Counted from the stretch's first letter, positions 1-10,800 are shown. The stretch is DNA of 40,358 nt from Ignavibacteria bacterium GWC2_36_12 (GCA_001802795.1 MGZZ01000003.1:1-40358), one strand, 5' to 3'. A program made the numbers and translations. The notes: generated by a model from the sequence alone, not told the origin.

Positions 1-2192
1 AAAGAAATCTGATCATATTGAGATTGATCGCCAAACTGGTAGAAACGTGCACGGATATCGTAGGGGTTAGGAACAACACGAACTAATTCCAACAAGCTTC
101 CACCTGAAATAGAATAAGGAGTAACAAAATTAAACCCTCCGTATGAAACTACATCCCGGGCATTATATGCCGAACCGGAAACCCATTCTCCAACATATGT
201 GGTTACCTTCCAATTAACATAATCAGAATCTGGAGGCTGGTTAGTAGAATCCATACACACATAGTTTAAACCATTATAAATTACTGCCTGATAGGGTACA
301 TATAGAGAATCTGAAACCCAATCAACCGGTGAAAAGGATTTCCAATTAGTAGTATCATTTCCCGGAGGCATAGGCGGCGCTGTAACAGCCGGTCGCTGAA
401 GAGTAGCCGGTGTATTAGTTATAGTCCATGCAAAACTACTGAAATTATCATTAGATTTTGATTGGATATAATAGTAATAATCAAATCCACGCGTTGCAGT
501 TACATCATCAAAGCTACTAGCATCAGGCCCGAGATCTGTAAGCCTTTCATAAACAGTCCGATAATCCAGAATATTCCCCCGGGATCTATAAATTACATAC
601 CCCGTGGCTCCTTCAACGGGGGCCCATTCAAGTCTAATGCGGTCACCGCCCGAAATTACTGAGAAGGAACTTGGAGGAGGAGGGGATTGAATAAATCCGG
701 GAGTGTTATAATTATCTATAGCATTACGAAAAGTTTTAATAATAGAATCTTTCCCTGTTTCGACCCATCTGCGTTTATATAGATTAAAATCAGTAGTTGT
801 TGAACCATCCGGCATCCTTAATTCTGGTGTTCCGGTTCCATTTCTCCATTGAAGCCATCTTATACCGACTTCACGTCCTTTTTCCCACGAAATACCTGAT
901 ACACCTTCAGCAAAAACAATACGAATACTGTCCCCTGGATTTAATGTGTAAGGTCCAAACCCTTGTCCCTGACTTGCACCCCCGCCGGCTTGTCTGACAG
1001 GATCACTATAATTAAATGGATAGTTATCACCAACCAGTACATCATGCTTAACAGATGGATGACCTTCAGATATAATATCGAATCGGTCCTGCATTTCCGA
1101 TTCATTATACTGACTTACATTTTGGTCGACATGAGTACCATCGGAAGAGATAAACCAGGTAGTTTTCGGTTGAAGAGGATCATTACTTTGATTTTGCGAA
1201 CTAACATCGGCATGAAGTGTTACAACCCCGGCATATTTGGCTGTACCCAAAGTACCAGCATCAGGGTCATCAAGTTTTGGCGTACCCCAATCTTCCGCAT
1301 AACTTGGACGAGGAGCACCTTCAAATGGACCCGGCCATGAAAAAAAACCTCTCATCGGATTTCCATCATTATCTGTATACTCAGGATTACCGGGATCTTC
1401 GCCAAAAGAATGATTAATACAGTTAGGGCCCCATGTTGTATTAAAATGCCCCCATGTCGAAGCAAAGGCTAATGAGGTCACTCCTGAGAAAGCATATCTA
1501 TAAAAGAAATAAAACCAGACATCTTGCAGCGTTTGCTGTTGTACATCTCCCTGCCGGTTATAAATTCCAGTATTTTTAAAAACATACTCGTTAATGAAAT
1601 AATTACCATGTTCTGAATTAGCAAAAGCATATACCTTCTTTGTAACAGAAATGCCGATAGATGTATTGAATTCTACTAAAACCATTCTATCAGATGGTAA
1701 ATTTGGATCTATTTCGTCAACTAAATCGTAAAGTGAATTGTCTGATGCTTCCTGGTTATCAACAAGCACTTCCGGACGAGCATCTCTACCAATTAATCTT
1801 ATTTCAACCGGAAAGATTTGGTTAATACGATCAGGAAAATCTCTTGGTCCTGAACCAATAACTTTTGCACTTCTAAGAACATTATCGGCTGGATCATTAA
1901 AGCTTCTGCAGCCAATCCATAATCCTTTCATTCTCGATGTTGTCTGGTCAATGCTAAATTGTGCTGGCCATGAAAAGAAATTATTAATATTAGTACCTGA
2001 AGGAATTTCACCTTCAAATTCCGCTCCGATTTCATTAATAGGGGCTTGTAAATCACCAACATGAAGCCATCTGATTGCCTGAGAGTATCCTGAATTATTA
2101 CCAAACAGAATCAAAAAACCAATAAAAAATGCTAAGAACTTACCCCTTTTAAAGTCTTTTTGATTTCTAAATTTTTGAATTATTTTTTTCAT
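1..2192 (-). CDS. Secreted FN3-containing protein with CBM5/12-like modules (C-terminus cut by window edge)
   Basis: Not in the ORF track because it runs off the left edge; I read it by translating the complement. ATG at 2192, about 730 codons present. The N-terminus is a long basic stretch, then a hydrophobic segment ending near 'YSQA', a plausible signal peptide. Motifs such as 'LPSDRMVLVEFNTSIGISVT' and 'SGGDRIRLEW' closely match the protein at 11042-13543, so the two are paralogues. A fibronectin type III domain lies at about residues 500-610, after a run of prolines. Two short W-x(n)-Y-x(n)-V-Y/S-x-G modules (about 618-695) resemble CBM5/12 carbohydrate-binding modules; the paralogue lacks them. 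The start of a FlgD/T9SS-like C-terminal domain ('VRVVPNPYDIRARF') precedes the cut. It lies 19 bp downstream of TBDR1, so they are probably co-transcribed. A surface role in glycan binding is inference. Confidence 0.8.
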   Translation of the reverse strand, partial: MKKIIQKFRNQKDFKRGKFLAFFIGFLILFGNNSGYSQAIRWLHVGDLQAPINEIGAEFEGEIPSGTNINNFFSWPAQFSIDQTTSRMKGLWIGCRSFNDPADNVLRSAKVIGSGPRDFPDRINQIFPVEIRLIGRDARPEVLVDNQEASDNSLYDLVDEIDPNLPSDRMVLVEFNTSIGISVTKKVYAFANSEHGNYFINEYVFKNTGIYNRQGDVQQQTLQDVWFYFFYRYAFSGVTSLAFASTWGHFNTTWGPNCINHSFGEDPGNPEYTDNDGNPMRGFFSWPGPFEGAPRPSYAEDWGTPKLDDPDAGTLGTAKYAGVVTLHADVSSQNQSNDPLQPKTTWFISSDGTHVDQNVSQYNESEMQDRFDIISEGHPSVKHDVLVGDNYPFNYSDPVRQAGGGASQGQGFGPYTLNPGDSIRIVFAEGVSGISWEKGREVGIRWLQWRNGTGTPELRMPDGSTTTDFNLYKRRWVETGKDSIIKTFRNAIDNYNTPGFIQSPPPPSSFSVISGGDRIRLEWAPVEGATGYVIYRSRGNILDYRTVYERLTDLGPDASSFDDVTATRGFDYYYYIQSKSNDNFSSFAWTITNTPATLQRPAVTAPPMPPGNDTTNWKSFSPVDWVSDSLYVPYQAVIYNGLNYVCMDSTNQPPDSDYVNWKVTTYVGEWVSGSAYNARDVVSYGGFNFVTPYSISGGSLLELVRVVPNPYDIRARFYQFGDQSQYDQIS

Positions 2193-2211
2193 TGAATCCT
2201 CTGTTGTATTG

Positions 2212-5200
2212 CTATTCACCAAGATTAAATGAGAATCTTAATCCGAAGAAGAATCTTCTTGGATTTAAGAACCAGAATGTAGACGCATTCGGCATGTCTA
2301 TATAAGCTTTGTCTTCATTCATCTTATCAATTCGGTTTTGATCGACTTGTCTCCATTGATCATTTACGTATTCTCTGTAAACACCGGTTGAAATTTCATA
2401 GTACCATGCTTGAGCGAGGTCTTGAGACGGAGGCTGTGTGGGATCCCAAACATCAACACCAATTAAAGGTTGAAATTCAGTACCCGGTTCTCTATAATCT
2501 CCAACTTTATCATTGCCGGGAATATTAGGATAAGCATCACTTTTCGGCAGATGCAGGGATGCCATATAAGCCTGGTCGCCTGTAGTATTCCACAATCTTA
2601 AAGTATTTAACACATTATCTGCGTCAATAAATAAAGTGATACCAAACTTCCCTATATTAATTGTTTTATCAAGCCGGAGATGAACGTCAAAGAAATCTCT
2701 TGCCTGAACATTATAAGCAACATTTAAGAGTCCATTTGGATTCCATGTAGTCCAATATCCATTCTGCCAATCAGCTGTAACATTTAATCCGAAGCCCCCA
2801 AGTATTTGATGTCCTAAAACTTCCGGTCCAAAATCTTCAGGAGAATTAATATTGATATTAGCTCTTGCGTAAGGCTGAGGTATGGGACGGTCTTGATAAA
2901 GGTTAACGGTTTTGGAATCATAATTAGCTTGCTGCTGTTTGCCAGAAAAGATCCGCGCACTTCCAAAATGTCCTGTGGTTCTAACCTGGTAAGTATAATT
3001 TATAAAACCATTCCACCAAAGCCCTGCTGTTTTTCGTAAAGTAATTTCAAAACCACGAACATCTTCATAATTATTTGAAGTTGATTGTGTATATTCCAAA
3101 CCAGTTCCCTGAGAAGTATACCGTGTGAAGTCTTGCTGGTCAGTAATATCATTATAAAAAGCAGCTAATTGGAGCAAGTATTCCTCAAACAATATATGAT
3201 CATAACCCAATTCGTAAGAAATTGTTTTAGCTAAAATTAAACTGGGATCGCCAAAACTTGTCACCTTACGCGTCTGATCCCGCTCAATTCTGAATAAGCT
3301 TTCATATTGTGGTACCTGCTTAAAATGGCCATAATTAAAAAACAACTTGGAATTTTCAGTTATAGGATGTGAAATACCTAAACGAGGACTTAACTGCCAT
3401 TGCGGCTCTGATTCCTTTTTAGGAAACAAGTTGGTGTCATCATAATTAATATTACCTGAGTTATCAGATAAAAAGAAACGGCCGTCAAATGGATTTAAAT
3501 CCCACCAAGCTGCCTGTGAATCAGTGTAATCCAGTCGCAATCCTGCGTTTACTGTAAATTCTTGAAATTCAATCTTGTCCTGAACATACATAGATGCACG
3601 AATTGGAAATACCTGCATCAATACCCTATTCGAATAACCTTTGTTAGGATCCAGATAATTTTCTAATTGTGAGCCGGAATTTATAGTTCCATAGTCGAAA
3701 TTAAGATCATTGTAATTAAATTCTATTCCTGCTTTTATTAAATTCTGAAAATTGAGCTGAGTAGTAAAATCAGCTTTAATTGTTGTACTATTAACCTTTG
3801 TATTGTCCCGGGCTTTAGCATAATGAGAACCTTCTCCCCAATTTAGAACACTAGTTACATCTTTAGGCCAATATCCCAAAGGGTTCGAATCCTCGAAAAA
3901 TCCCGGGACTATTTCAAACCTGCCCAAACTATCTCTCAACCCTGTTGGACGAGTGTTATAATCCCTTCTAAAATGTTCTATAGAAACTTCATAAAAAGTA
4001 GTGGCACCTAAAGTATGAGTAAGTTTGCCTGCATAAGACTGATGTGAGATATCAGAAAGAGAAAAGTTAAAATTGGAAAACAGCCCAAATAAATCATAAG
4101 TATTGGCTACAGCACTTGCAACATTTGCAATCTCATTTGGGAAACGGGGATAATAATAAATACCCACAGCATCCCAATTATGTCTTATTGTAAATTGTTT
4201 CCCTATCAGGCTTGAAAATCGAAGTGTCATCTCCTTAGAAATATTGGAAGTTAATTGTAATGTCCAATCGTAATCCCTATAATCAGGCCTTGTCAGAGGG
4301 AAGAGCAACATCTCTCGATTGCTTCGAAAAGATGTAAAAAATCTTAAATCACCAAGAGATTTACTTATAAAAGGAATTGGTCCCCCAAATCCAGCATCAA
4401 TTTCAAAGTCAGGCTCATCATTAATTTGCCTCTTTCTTGTTTCATACATAAAAGCCCTTTGAGCTGCTTGAGGGGTTAAATCATTATTTGGATTATTATC
4501 TGAATTTAAATTTTCAGCAACCTTATTCCATCCTTGAAATATGGGGTATTGATCGCGAGTGTATTTATCCCATGCACCATTTTGAGTACCTGTCCAGCAC
4601 ACAGCAGGATCAAAGAAAGGTCTTAAAACATATGAATATGGGTCAAGAATATCCCTGATACCTTCGCCTCTCCAATATTTGGGAGCGGGCGGGCTGTATC
4701 TTATTTGAAAACTTCCGGAGTAATTCTCTTTACTTCCTTCCTTGGTAACGACATTAACTACTCCTGAACGAACCTGGCCATATTCGGCTTGAAATCCACC
4801 ACGCTCAACTGAAATTTCTTTTACAGAACTAAGGGGAATCCGGGTCATAGGTTCATTGTTTCTGGGATCCCGTAAAGTAACCCCATCCAGTTCAAAAAGA
4901 ATATTATCACCATCGCCGCCGCGAATGTTTAATCCTCCCTGTACGCTTACTTTTCCTCTTGCGGTAAAATCTGGATTATTTCCTGTGAGGAAAGTCGGTT
5001 GAGCAGCTCCGTCAGTAAAAGAACTCCAACCTCCACGAATACCAGCCTGCAATCCAATAGCACTTATTACACTATTAATGGGTAATCTCTCAATTTCCTC
5101 ATCGGAAACTGAAGAAACACTTGTAGATACATCTGGCCTGATTGTATTCCTTTCGGCTGTAATCACTACTTCACCAACTTGAATGGTTTCTTCTTCAAGT

Positions 5201-5514
5201 GCAACATCTATACGTGCAGTCTGGTCAATAAATACTCTGACTTCATTTATTTTAATCTTCTGATATCCGACGAAGGATATTTGAACATCATATGTCCCGG
5301 GGGGAACTTCCAGGATTGTGTACCGACCATCAAGGTCTGTAGTGGTTCCTAATGTTGTTTCAATAACCACTATGTTAGCACCGGGTAATGGTTCCCCGGT
5401 TTTTTTATCGGTTACAGTGCCTGCAATTTTTCCTGTTGTTCCTGACCAAAGTGGTGATACAGATGCAATTGTCAACAGAAGAATCACTACAATCAAGTTC
5501 TTCAGTTGTCTCAT
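2212..5514 (-). CDS. TonB-dependent receptor with CarboxypepD_reg N-terminal domain (TBDR1)
   Basis: Outer-membrane TonB-dependent transporter of 1100 residues. I place the start at ATG 5514, not the track's TTG at 5520, because GGAAGGAG lies 9 bases upstream of the ATG but only 3 from the TTG. Order: signal peptide (about 1-24), CarboxypepD_reg/carboxypeptidase-regulatory beta-sandwich ('GEPLPGANIVV', about 27-110), plug domain with 'IRGGDGDNILFELDGV' and 'AEYGQVRSGVVNVVTKEG', then a barrel ending in the aromatic-rich 'FFFGLRFSFNLGE'. It is a clear paralogue of TBDR2 (7808-11008) but has an extra segment of roughly 30 residues in the plug. Followed at 19 bp by the FN3 protein. No SusD-like lipoprotein adjoins it. 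The substrate is inferred from the locus to be an oligosaccharide and is not shown by the sequence. Confidence 0.93.
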   Translation of the reverse strand: MRQLKNLIVVILLLTIASVSPLWSGTTGKIAGTVTDKKTGEPLPGANIVVIETTLGTTTDLDGRYTILEVPPGTYDVQISFVGYQKIKINEVRVFIDQTARIDVALEEETIQVGEVVITAERNTIRPDVSTSVSSVSDEEIERLPINSVISAIGLQAGIRGGWSSFTDGAAQPTFLTGNNPDFTARGKVSVQGGLNIRGGDGDNILFELDGVTLRDPRNNEPMTRIPLSSVKEISVERGGFQAEYGQVRSGVVNVVTKEGSKENYSGSFQIRYSPPAPKYWRGEGIRDILDPYSYVLRPFFDPAVCWTGTQNGAWDKYTRDQYPIFQGWNKVAENLNSDNNPNNDLTPQAAQRAFMYETRKRQINDEPDFEIDAGFGGPIPFISKSLGDLRFFTSFRSNREMLLFPLTRPDYRDYDWTLQLTSNISKEMTLRFSSLIGKQFTIRHNWDAVGIYYYPRFPNEIANVASAVANTYDLFGLFSNFNFSLSDISHQSYAGKLTHTLGATTFYEVSIEHFRRDYNTRPTGLRDSLGRFEIVPGFFEDSNPLGYWPKDVTSVLNWGEGSHYAKARDNTKVNSTTIKADFTTQLNFQNLIKAGIEFNYNDLNFDYGTINSGSQLENYLDPNKGYSNRVLMQVFPIRASMYVQDKIEFQEFTVNAGLRLDYTDSQAAWWDLNPFDGRFFLSDNSGNINYDDTNLFPKKESEPQWQLSPRLGISHPITENSKLFFNYGHFKQVPQYESLFRIERDQTRKVTSFGDPSLILAKTISYELGYDHILFEEYLLQLAAFYNDITDQQDFTRYTSQGTGLEYTQSTSNNYEDVRGFEITLRKTAGLWWNGFINYTYQVRTTGHFGSARIFSGKQQQANYDSKTVNLYQDRPIPQPYARANININSPEDFGPEVLGHQILGGFGLNVTADWQNGYWTTWNPNGLLNVAYNVQARDFFDVHLRLDKTINIGKFGITLFIDADNVLNTLRLWNTTGDQAYMASLHLPKSDAYPNIPGNDKVGDYREPGTEFQPLIGVDVWDPTQPPSQDLAQAWYYEISTGVYREYVNDQWRQVDQNRIDKMNEDKAYIDMPNASTFWFLNPRRFFFGLRFSFNLGE

Positions 5515-5842
5515 ATCCAATTACTCCTTCCAATTTAGGTAAACTCTAATGTAATGTCTATGTGGTTAATTTCAAGCATTCGTAAATCTTGCGGTTTTTT
5601 GTATTTACGATTATACATATATGTTGGTGAAATAGCTGGTAAGAAAATAATAAAAGATACATGGAATATCTATAGTAACAATAATGATCAATAACTTTTT
5701 CCTTTTCCTATTTTCTTTTTTGCCCTACTATAAAAAATATATTATTCTAAAATATAAATATTATACACAATGATTATACCGGTAGGGATAAGCTAATAAC
5801 TATGAGTGTTTGATAACGTTGCGGTACAAATTTCTTTATAAC

Positions 5843-5859
5843 TATATCATAAAGATAAA
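5843..5859. promoter_or_regulatory. Operator-like site, degenerate copy 1 of 17 bp palindrome
   Basis: TATATCATAAAGATAAA matches the perfect palindrome at 5877-5893 at 13 of 17 positions, including all of the first seven. It lies 34 bp upstream of that copy, about three helical turns. Being a binding site is inference; the AT-rich background raises the chance of coincidental matches. Confidence 0.4.
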
Positions 5860-5876
5860 ACCGGATTATACCATTT

Positions 5877-5893
5877 TATATCAAATTGATATA
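5877..5893. promoter_or_regulatory. Perfect 17 bp palindrome, likely regulator-binding site
   Basis: TATATCAA-A-TTGATATA is a perfect 8+1+8 inverted repeat in the middle of the divergent region, roughly 360 bp from TBDR1 and 300 bp from the symporter start. The size and symmetry fit a dimeric helix-turn-helix regulator. No regulator gene is in the window, so the family is unknown. Confidence 0.55.
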
Positions 5894-6008
5894 GAACTTT
5901 AAAGTATGGTGCTGTATTGTGATATGCTGCTCAAAAAATAGAAAGGGAAAAATTATCTTATTTCTTATGAAAATAAAAAATATAAATGTTCCAAGAATTT
6001 TCTTCAGT

Positions 6009-6025
6009 TATATCATTTTTATATA
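6009..6025. promoter_or_regulatory. Operator-like site, degenerate copy 3 of 17 bp palindrome
   Basis: TATATCATTTTTATATA matches the perfect palindrome at 14 of 17 positions and is itself nearly symmetric. It pairs with the copy at 6042 at a 33 bp spacing, mirroring the 34 bp spacing of the upstream pair. Confidence 0.42.
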
Positions 6026-6041
6026 AAATACTTTTTATGCT

Positions 6042-6058
6042 CTTATCTTATTGATATA
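6042..6058. promoter_or_regulatory. Operator-like site, degenerate copy 4 of 17 bp palindrome
   Basis: CTTATCTTATTGATATA matches the perfect palindrome at 13 of 17 positions, with the whole right half (ATTGATATA) intact. It is the copy nearest the symporter gene, about 140 bp upstream of its start. Confidence 0.4.
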
Positions 6059-6194
6059 AATTAGATGCTCATCCCAAAAACTTTTACCCAAAATATGAAT
6101 TTATCGAATCTTTTGGTATCGGTATGATCATTGTGTAACTAATAAGACTTAATTGTACATAAAAAAATTAAAAGGACTTAATTAGGATTACATA

Positions 6195-7772
6195 TTGTTT
6201 GGTTTATCTACAGTAGGTGTTTTTTTATATTTTTTATTTTTTGTCTCTCTTATTTCTTTCAGTATGTATGTTTCGCGTACAAAAGAAGTGACAGTTGAAA
6301 GTTATTTTTTTGCTAATAGGAACATACATTGGTTGATGTTAGGGGTCTCTCTTTTAACACCAAGCTTTTTCAGCCCTTATATTTTCGGACTGAGCCTGTC
6401 CGGGACTTCAGAATTAATAATTGTTTATGGAATAATTTCTGCGATAATGCTTGTTATTTTAGGCTGGTTTTTAATTCCTCTCTATCTGAAATTAAAAATA
6501 AATACTCTTCCTGAATATTTCGAAAAAAGATTTAACAGGGCTTGCAGGCTTTTTATTTCATCGCTTTATATTTTCTATAACATTTTTATCAGGCTGATAG
6601 TTATTCTTGTAACCGGAAGTATTATCATAAGTACAATTAGGGGCGTTGACACTTATTCTTCTCTTCTTTTTTTTCTAATTATAACGGGTATTTATGTTAT
6701 TACCGGCGGATTGCACGCTGAAATTTATGTGAACGTTATTTTAGTATCACTCATAGCAATTGGAATAGCAGGATTTTCCTTGTGGGCTGTTTATCAAAGC
6801 GATGGAATTAATTCGGCAATCTATAAAATTGCTCCTTCGACCAACTACAATTCCGGGTCCACCTCGACGTGGTCTAACCTAATGCTCGGTCTTCCCATCC
6901 TCGGTTTTTGGTTCTGGTGCACAGATCAATTTATAGTTCAAAAAACCTTAAGTGCCCGCACTACTTCTTTTGCGAGGAAGGCAACACTCTTTTCAGGATT
7001 TTTACAAATAATTCCAATTTTGATTTTTATTTTACCAGGTATTATTTCAATAAAACTCTTTCAGGATGCTGCTTTTGAAAGTTCAATGCATTCCTTGTTT
7101 TCGGGTAGTATTCTTCCGGAAACTATTAAAGCGGGAATAATAATAGCTGTAGCAGCCGTATTAATGGGTTCTTTTGCCGGTCTTTTCAACAGCACTTCTT
7201 CACTAATCACATTCGATTTTTATCGGAATCTAAGACCTGCTGCATCTGATAGAAAGCTGGTCCTTGTGGGCAGGTTAACAACAATTTTCCTGGTGTTATT
7301 CTCAATTTTGTTAATTCCATTATCTCAAAACATGGATTTTAATTATTCGTTAAAACTTTTTGAGACCTTCGCATATTTTGCTGCACTGGTTACGGGAGTA
7401 TTTCTCACCGGTTTATTGAATAAAAAAATTAATTCATTTAGTGCCTTGGCAACTTTATCTGTAGGAACAGTAATAATTTTATTAAGAAGCTTGCTGAATA
7501 TTATTTTCGATTACAATCCTGCCGGTAACGGTTTTTTCAGCTGGTTTATTGAAGTTAATTTCCTGGTTTTTTCATTTTTTATTTTTTTGCTTTCGATTTT
7601 CTCTTTATTTCTTTTTTCCAGGTTAACCTTGGTTCAACTTGCCTCTGGTTCTTTTTTAAGAATACTAAAAGAAATATTCTTGAAATTAAAAATTAGATGG
7701 AATTTTAATAAAACTGTTTTTTTAATTCTATTAGTCCTTGTAATAATTGTTACATGGGGGGTATTATTTTAA
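6195..7772 (+). CDS. Sodium:solute symporter (SSS family)
   Basis: 525-residue inner-membrane protein with about 13 predicted hydrophobic segments. Family hallmarks are 'YVSRTKEVTVESYFFANRNI' near the first helix, 'LPEYFEKRF' after the third, and 'YVITGGLHAEIYVNV', the equivalent of the SSS 'GGL-A-(I/V)-D' region. The start is a TTG at 6195 with AGGA 7 bases upstream; no ATG sits in a better position. It is the first gene of the plus-strand run and lies 35 bp before TBDR2, so outer- and inner-membrane import steps appear co-expressed. SSS transporters use a Na+ gradient to import sugars, amino acids or organic acids. A sugar or disaccharide substrate here is inferred from the neighbours. Confidence 0.85.
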   Translation: MFGLSTVGVFLYFLFFVSLISFSMYVSRTKEVTVESYFFANRNIHWLMLGVSLLTPSFFSPYIFGLSLSGTSELIIVYGIISAIMLVILGWFLIPLYLKLKINTLPEYFEKRFNRACRLFISSLYIFYNIFIRLIVILVTGSIIISTIRGVDTYSSLLFFLIITGIYVITGGLHAEIYVNVILVSLIAIGIAGFSLWAVYQSDGINSAIYKIAPSTNYNSGSTSTWSNLMLGLPILGFWFWCTDQFIVQKTLSARTTSFARKATLFSGFLQIIPILIFILPGIISIKLFQDAAFESSMHSLFSGSILPETIKAGIIIAVAAVLMGSFAGLFNSTSSLITFDFYRNLRPAASDRKLVLVGRLTTIFLVLFSILLIPLSQNMDFNYSLKLFETFAYFAALVTGVFLTGLLNKKINSFSALATLSVGTVIILLRSLLNIIFDYNPAGNGFFSWFIEVNFLVFSFFIFLLSIFSLFLFSRLTLVQLASGSFLRILKEIFLKLKIRWNFNKTVFLILLVLVIIVTWGVLF

Positions 7773-7807
7773 AGTGATTTTATAGAGTCTTATAAAAGGA
7801 GAAAGCT

Positions 7808-10800
7808 ATGCCATCGGGTAAATGCCGAATTATTCGCTTATGTGTAATAATAATCTTATCCATTTCTAATATTCTTTTTGCGGGAACCACAGGAAAAATA
7901 ACAGGCAGAATTTTGGATAAAGATACGGGTGAACCTCTCCCGGGTGTAAATGTAATTGTTGAGGGAACAACACTCGGTTCAACCACCGACATAGACGGTT
8001 ACTATGTTATTCTTCAGGTACCGCCCGGTTCATATAATGTTGTTGCAAGCATGGTGGGATATGCAAAAGTAATTGTTTATGGAGTACGCGTTCATATAGA
8101 TCAAACAAGTCCAGTTGATATTGAAATGATTGAAGAGGCATTTGAAATTGAAGATATAACTGTTGTAGCTGAAAGAAATATAGTAAAAAAGGATGTATCT
8201 ACCAGTGTAGCTGCAATTTCACCTGACGAAATTGAAGCCCTTCCCGTTACTTCGATAGGTGACATTGTAAGTTTACAGGCAGGAGTTGAAGAGGGTTTTA
8301 TTGTTAGAGGAGGCCAGTCTGATGAACTTTTATATCAAATAGATGGTGTTACTTTACGCGATCCTGCAAACAATAAACCCATAACTACAGTTGCTCTATC
8401 ATCAATTCAGGAAGTATCGATAGAGCGTGGTGGATTTAATGCCGAATACGGACAAGTACGATCAGGAATAATAAATATTGTAACAAAAGAAGGTGATTAT
8501 AGTGCTTATCATGGATCAGTACAATTAAAATATAGTCCTGCAACTCCAAAGCATTTTGGAATGTCTGTATATGATCCTAATTCTATGTGGAATCGTCCTT
8601 ATCTGGATGATGCAGTAGCCTGGACAGGTACTGAAAATGGTGCGTGGGATCAATATATGCAGCGTCAGTATCCTAATTTTGAAGGTTGGAATGCGATTTC
8701 AAAACGGCTTTTATCTGATGACAATCCTAATAATGATCTTTCTCCCTATGCCGCCCAACGCCTTTGGATGTGGGAACATAGAAGAAGACCCAGCACAGAA
8801 GCCCCGGATTACAACATTGATGCAAGCTTTGGCGGCCCGGTTCCTTTCATAAGTAAACAACTTGGTAATTTACGTTTTTTTACAAGCTTTCGCTTCGAAA
8901 GAGAGATGCTTCTAATCCCTCTTAGCAGAGATGATTATCAGGAGTATAATGTTTCGGCAAAAATAAATTCTGATATAAAAAATGATATGAGATTGACGCT
9001 GTCTGGCTCATATGGAAAATCTTATAATGTTGCTATTAATGCCGATGATTCCCAGTTTAATAATAACCAATTTGGTGTAAACGGAGCTCAATTCTGGAAT
9101 CCGACTGATTATTTACGGACACCTTTATCAATTGCACAGCAGCTCAGCGATCATAGAGCCAGTAGAATTTATACCGAATCCTGGTATAGCCCTGCCGATG
9201 TCAGTCACTTTACACTATCTGGAAAACTAACTGATTTCATAGCCAAATCTACATTTTACGAAGTTAGTTTTGAACATGTAAACCGCAAATATGAAACAGG
9301 ACCTCTTGAAGAAAGAGATCTTTCAAAAATATACGAGATAATTCCCGGGTATTTTGTAGATGAAGCTCCGTATGGATGGAGCAGCAGTGCTACTGCAGGA
9401 ATTGGCGATCCTGATATGTTCTTCGGCGGGCATTCAGCTCAAATGCGCGATTCCAGCAAAACCAATTCGTATACCCTCAAGTTCGATCTATCAAGTCAAT
9501 TTACTAATGAGCACTTATTTAAGTTAGGAGTTGAATTTGCTTACTTTGATCTTAACTTAAATTACGGTAAAGTCAGCCCTGCTTTCGATGATATAAATTA
9601 TGTAGAAGAGCAATGGAATCCTTACAGGATTTCTGCTTACATACAGGATAAGATTGAAATGCTCGGCTTTATTGCTAATATCGGATTAAGAATGGATTTA
9701 AGCAATCCAAATACTGAATGGGTAGATGTTGATCCCTTTGATAAGTCTTACTTCTCAGGGGACTATGATGAAAGTATTAGTTATCCGACAAAGAAATCAG
9801 ATATTGATGTTGCCTTCAGCCCCCGCATAGGTATTTCCCACCCTATTACTGATAATTCTAAACTATATTTTAATTATGGGCACTTCAAACAACTGCCTGC
9901 CTATCAAGAAATTTTCAGATTAGGTCGAGGTGGTTCAGGAGCGTTATCTAATTTTGGTGACCCTAATTTAATAGAAGCAAAAACAATTGCCTACGAGTTA
10001 GGCTACGACCATGCTTTGTTCGATTTATACTTATTACAAATCCAGGCCTTTTACAGGGATATATCGAATGTACAGGCTTACACAAACTATACGAGCGAAA
10101 GAAAAGGCATAGGGTACTTCAAAGTTACAAATGATAATTATCTGGATGTAAGAGGTGTTGAGGTAACACTTAAAAAATCTATCGGCGATTGGATACGTGG
10201 TTTTGTTACGTTTACATACCAGGTAACTACTAACGGCGCATTTGGTAGTGGAAGGATTAATGACAATCCTGCAGATCAAAGGATAATTGATCAGACTACT
10301 CAAAATGTTTATCAGCAAAAACCGGTACCCCAGCCGCGTTCAAGAGCGAGCTTAACATTTTTAACACCTCATAATTATGGAGCTGACTTCGGCGGCATTC
10401 AACTCCTTAGTGATTGGTCACTCACAATTTTAGGAGACTGGAGAGCTGGTCAATATATAAATTACAATCCAAATCAAATCCGTACAATTTCAAATATAGT
10501 TCAGAACGTTCAGACATCAGATTATTTGAATATCGACTTTCAATTAAATAAAACATTTGATTTTAATTCCTTTTCTGTAATGTTCTTTATAGACGTGAGG
10601 AATTTCCTTAACACGAAGAGACTGTCTGGCGCTAGTTTTTACGATGCGAGAGACCAGCAGTTTTATATGGAATCGCTTCACCTGCCTAAAAGTGACGCTT
10701 ATAATAATATTCCTGGTGATGACCGAGTTGGTGATTACAGGGAAGATGGAGTGGAATTTCAGCCAATTATTTACGACTACTCAACAATACAGCATGTAAG

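Larger units (their letters stand above)
5515..6194. promoter_or_regulatory. Divergent intergenic regulatory region between TBDR1 and the symporter operon
   Basis: 680 bp with no supportable gene, very AT-rich, lying between two divergently transcribed transport operons, so promoters for both should be here. It holds four matches to the 17-mer TATATCAAATTGATATA, listed separately. A GGAAGGAG ribosome-binding site for TBDR1 lies at the left end (complement) and AGGA for the TTG-started symporter at the right end. I cannot assign -10/-33 boxes with confidence in such AT-rich DNA. Confidence 0.7.

Noticed and set aside
462-2064. Plus-strand ORFs of 66-125 residues (462, 797, 963, 1217, 1738)
   Set aside because: All lie antisense to the long FN3 protein read on the complement; none has a signal, domain or ribosome-binding site.
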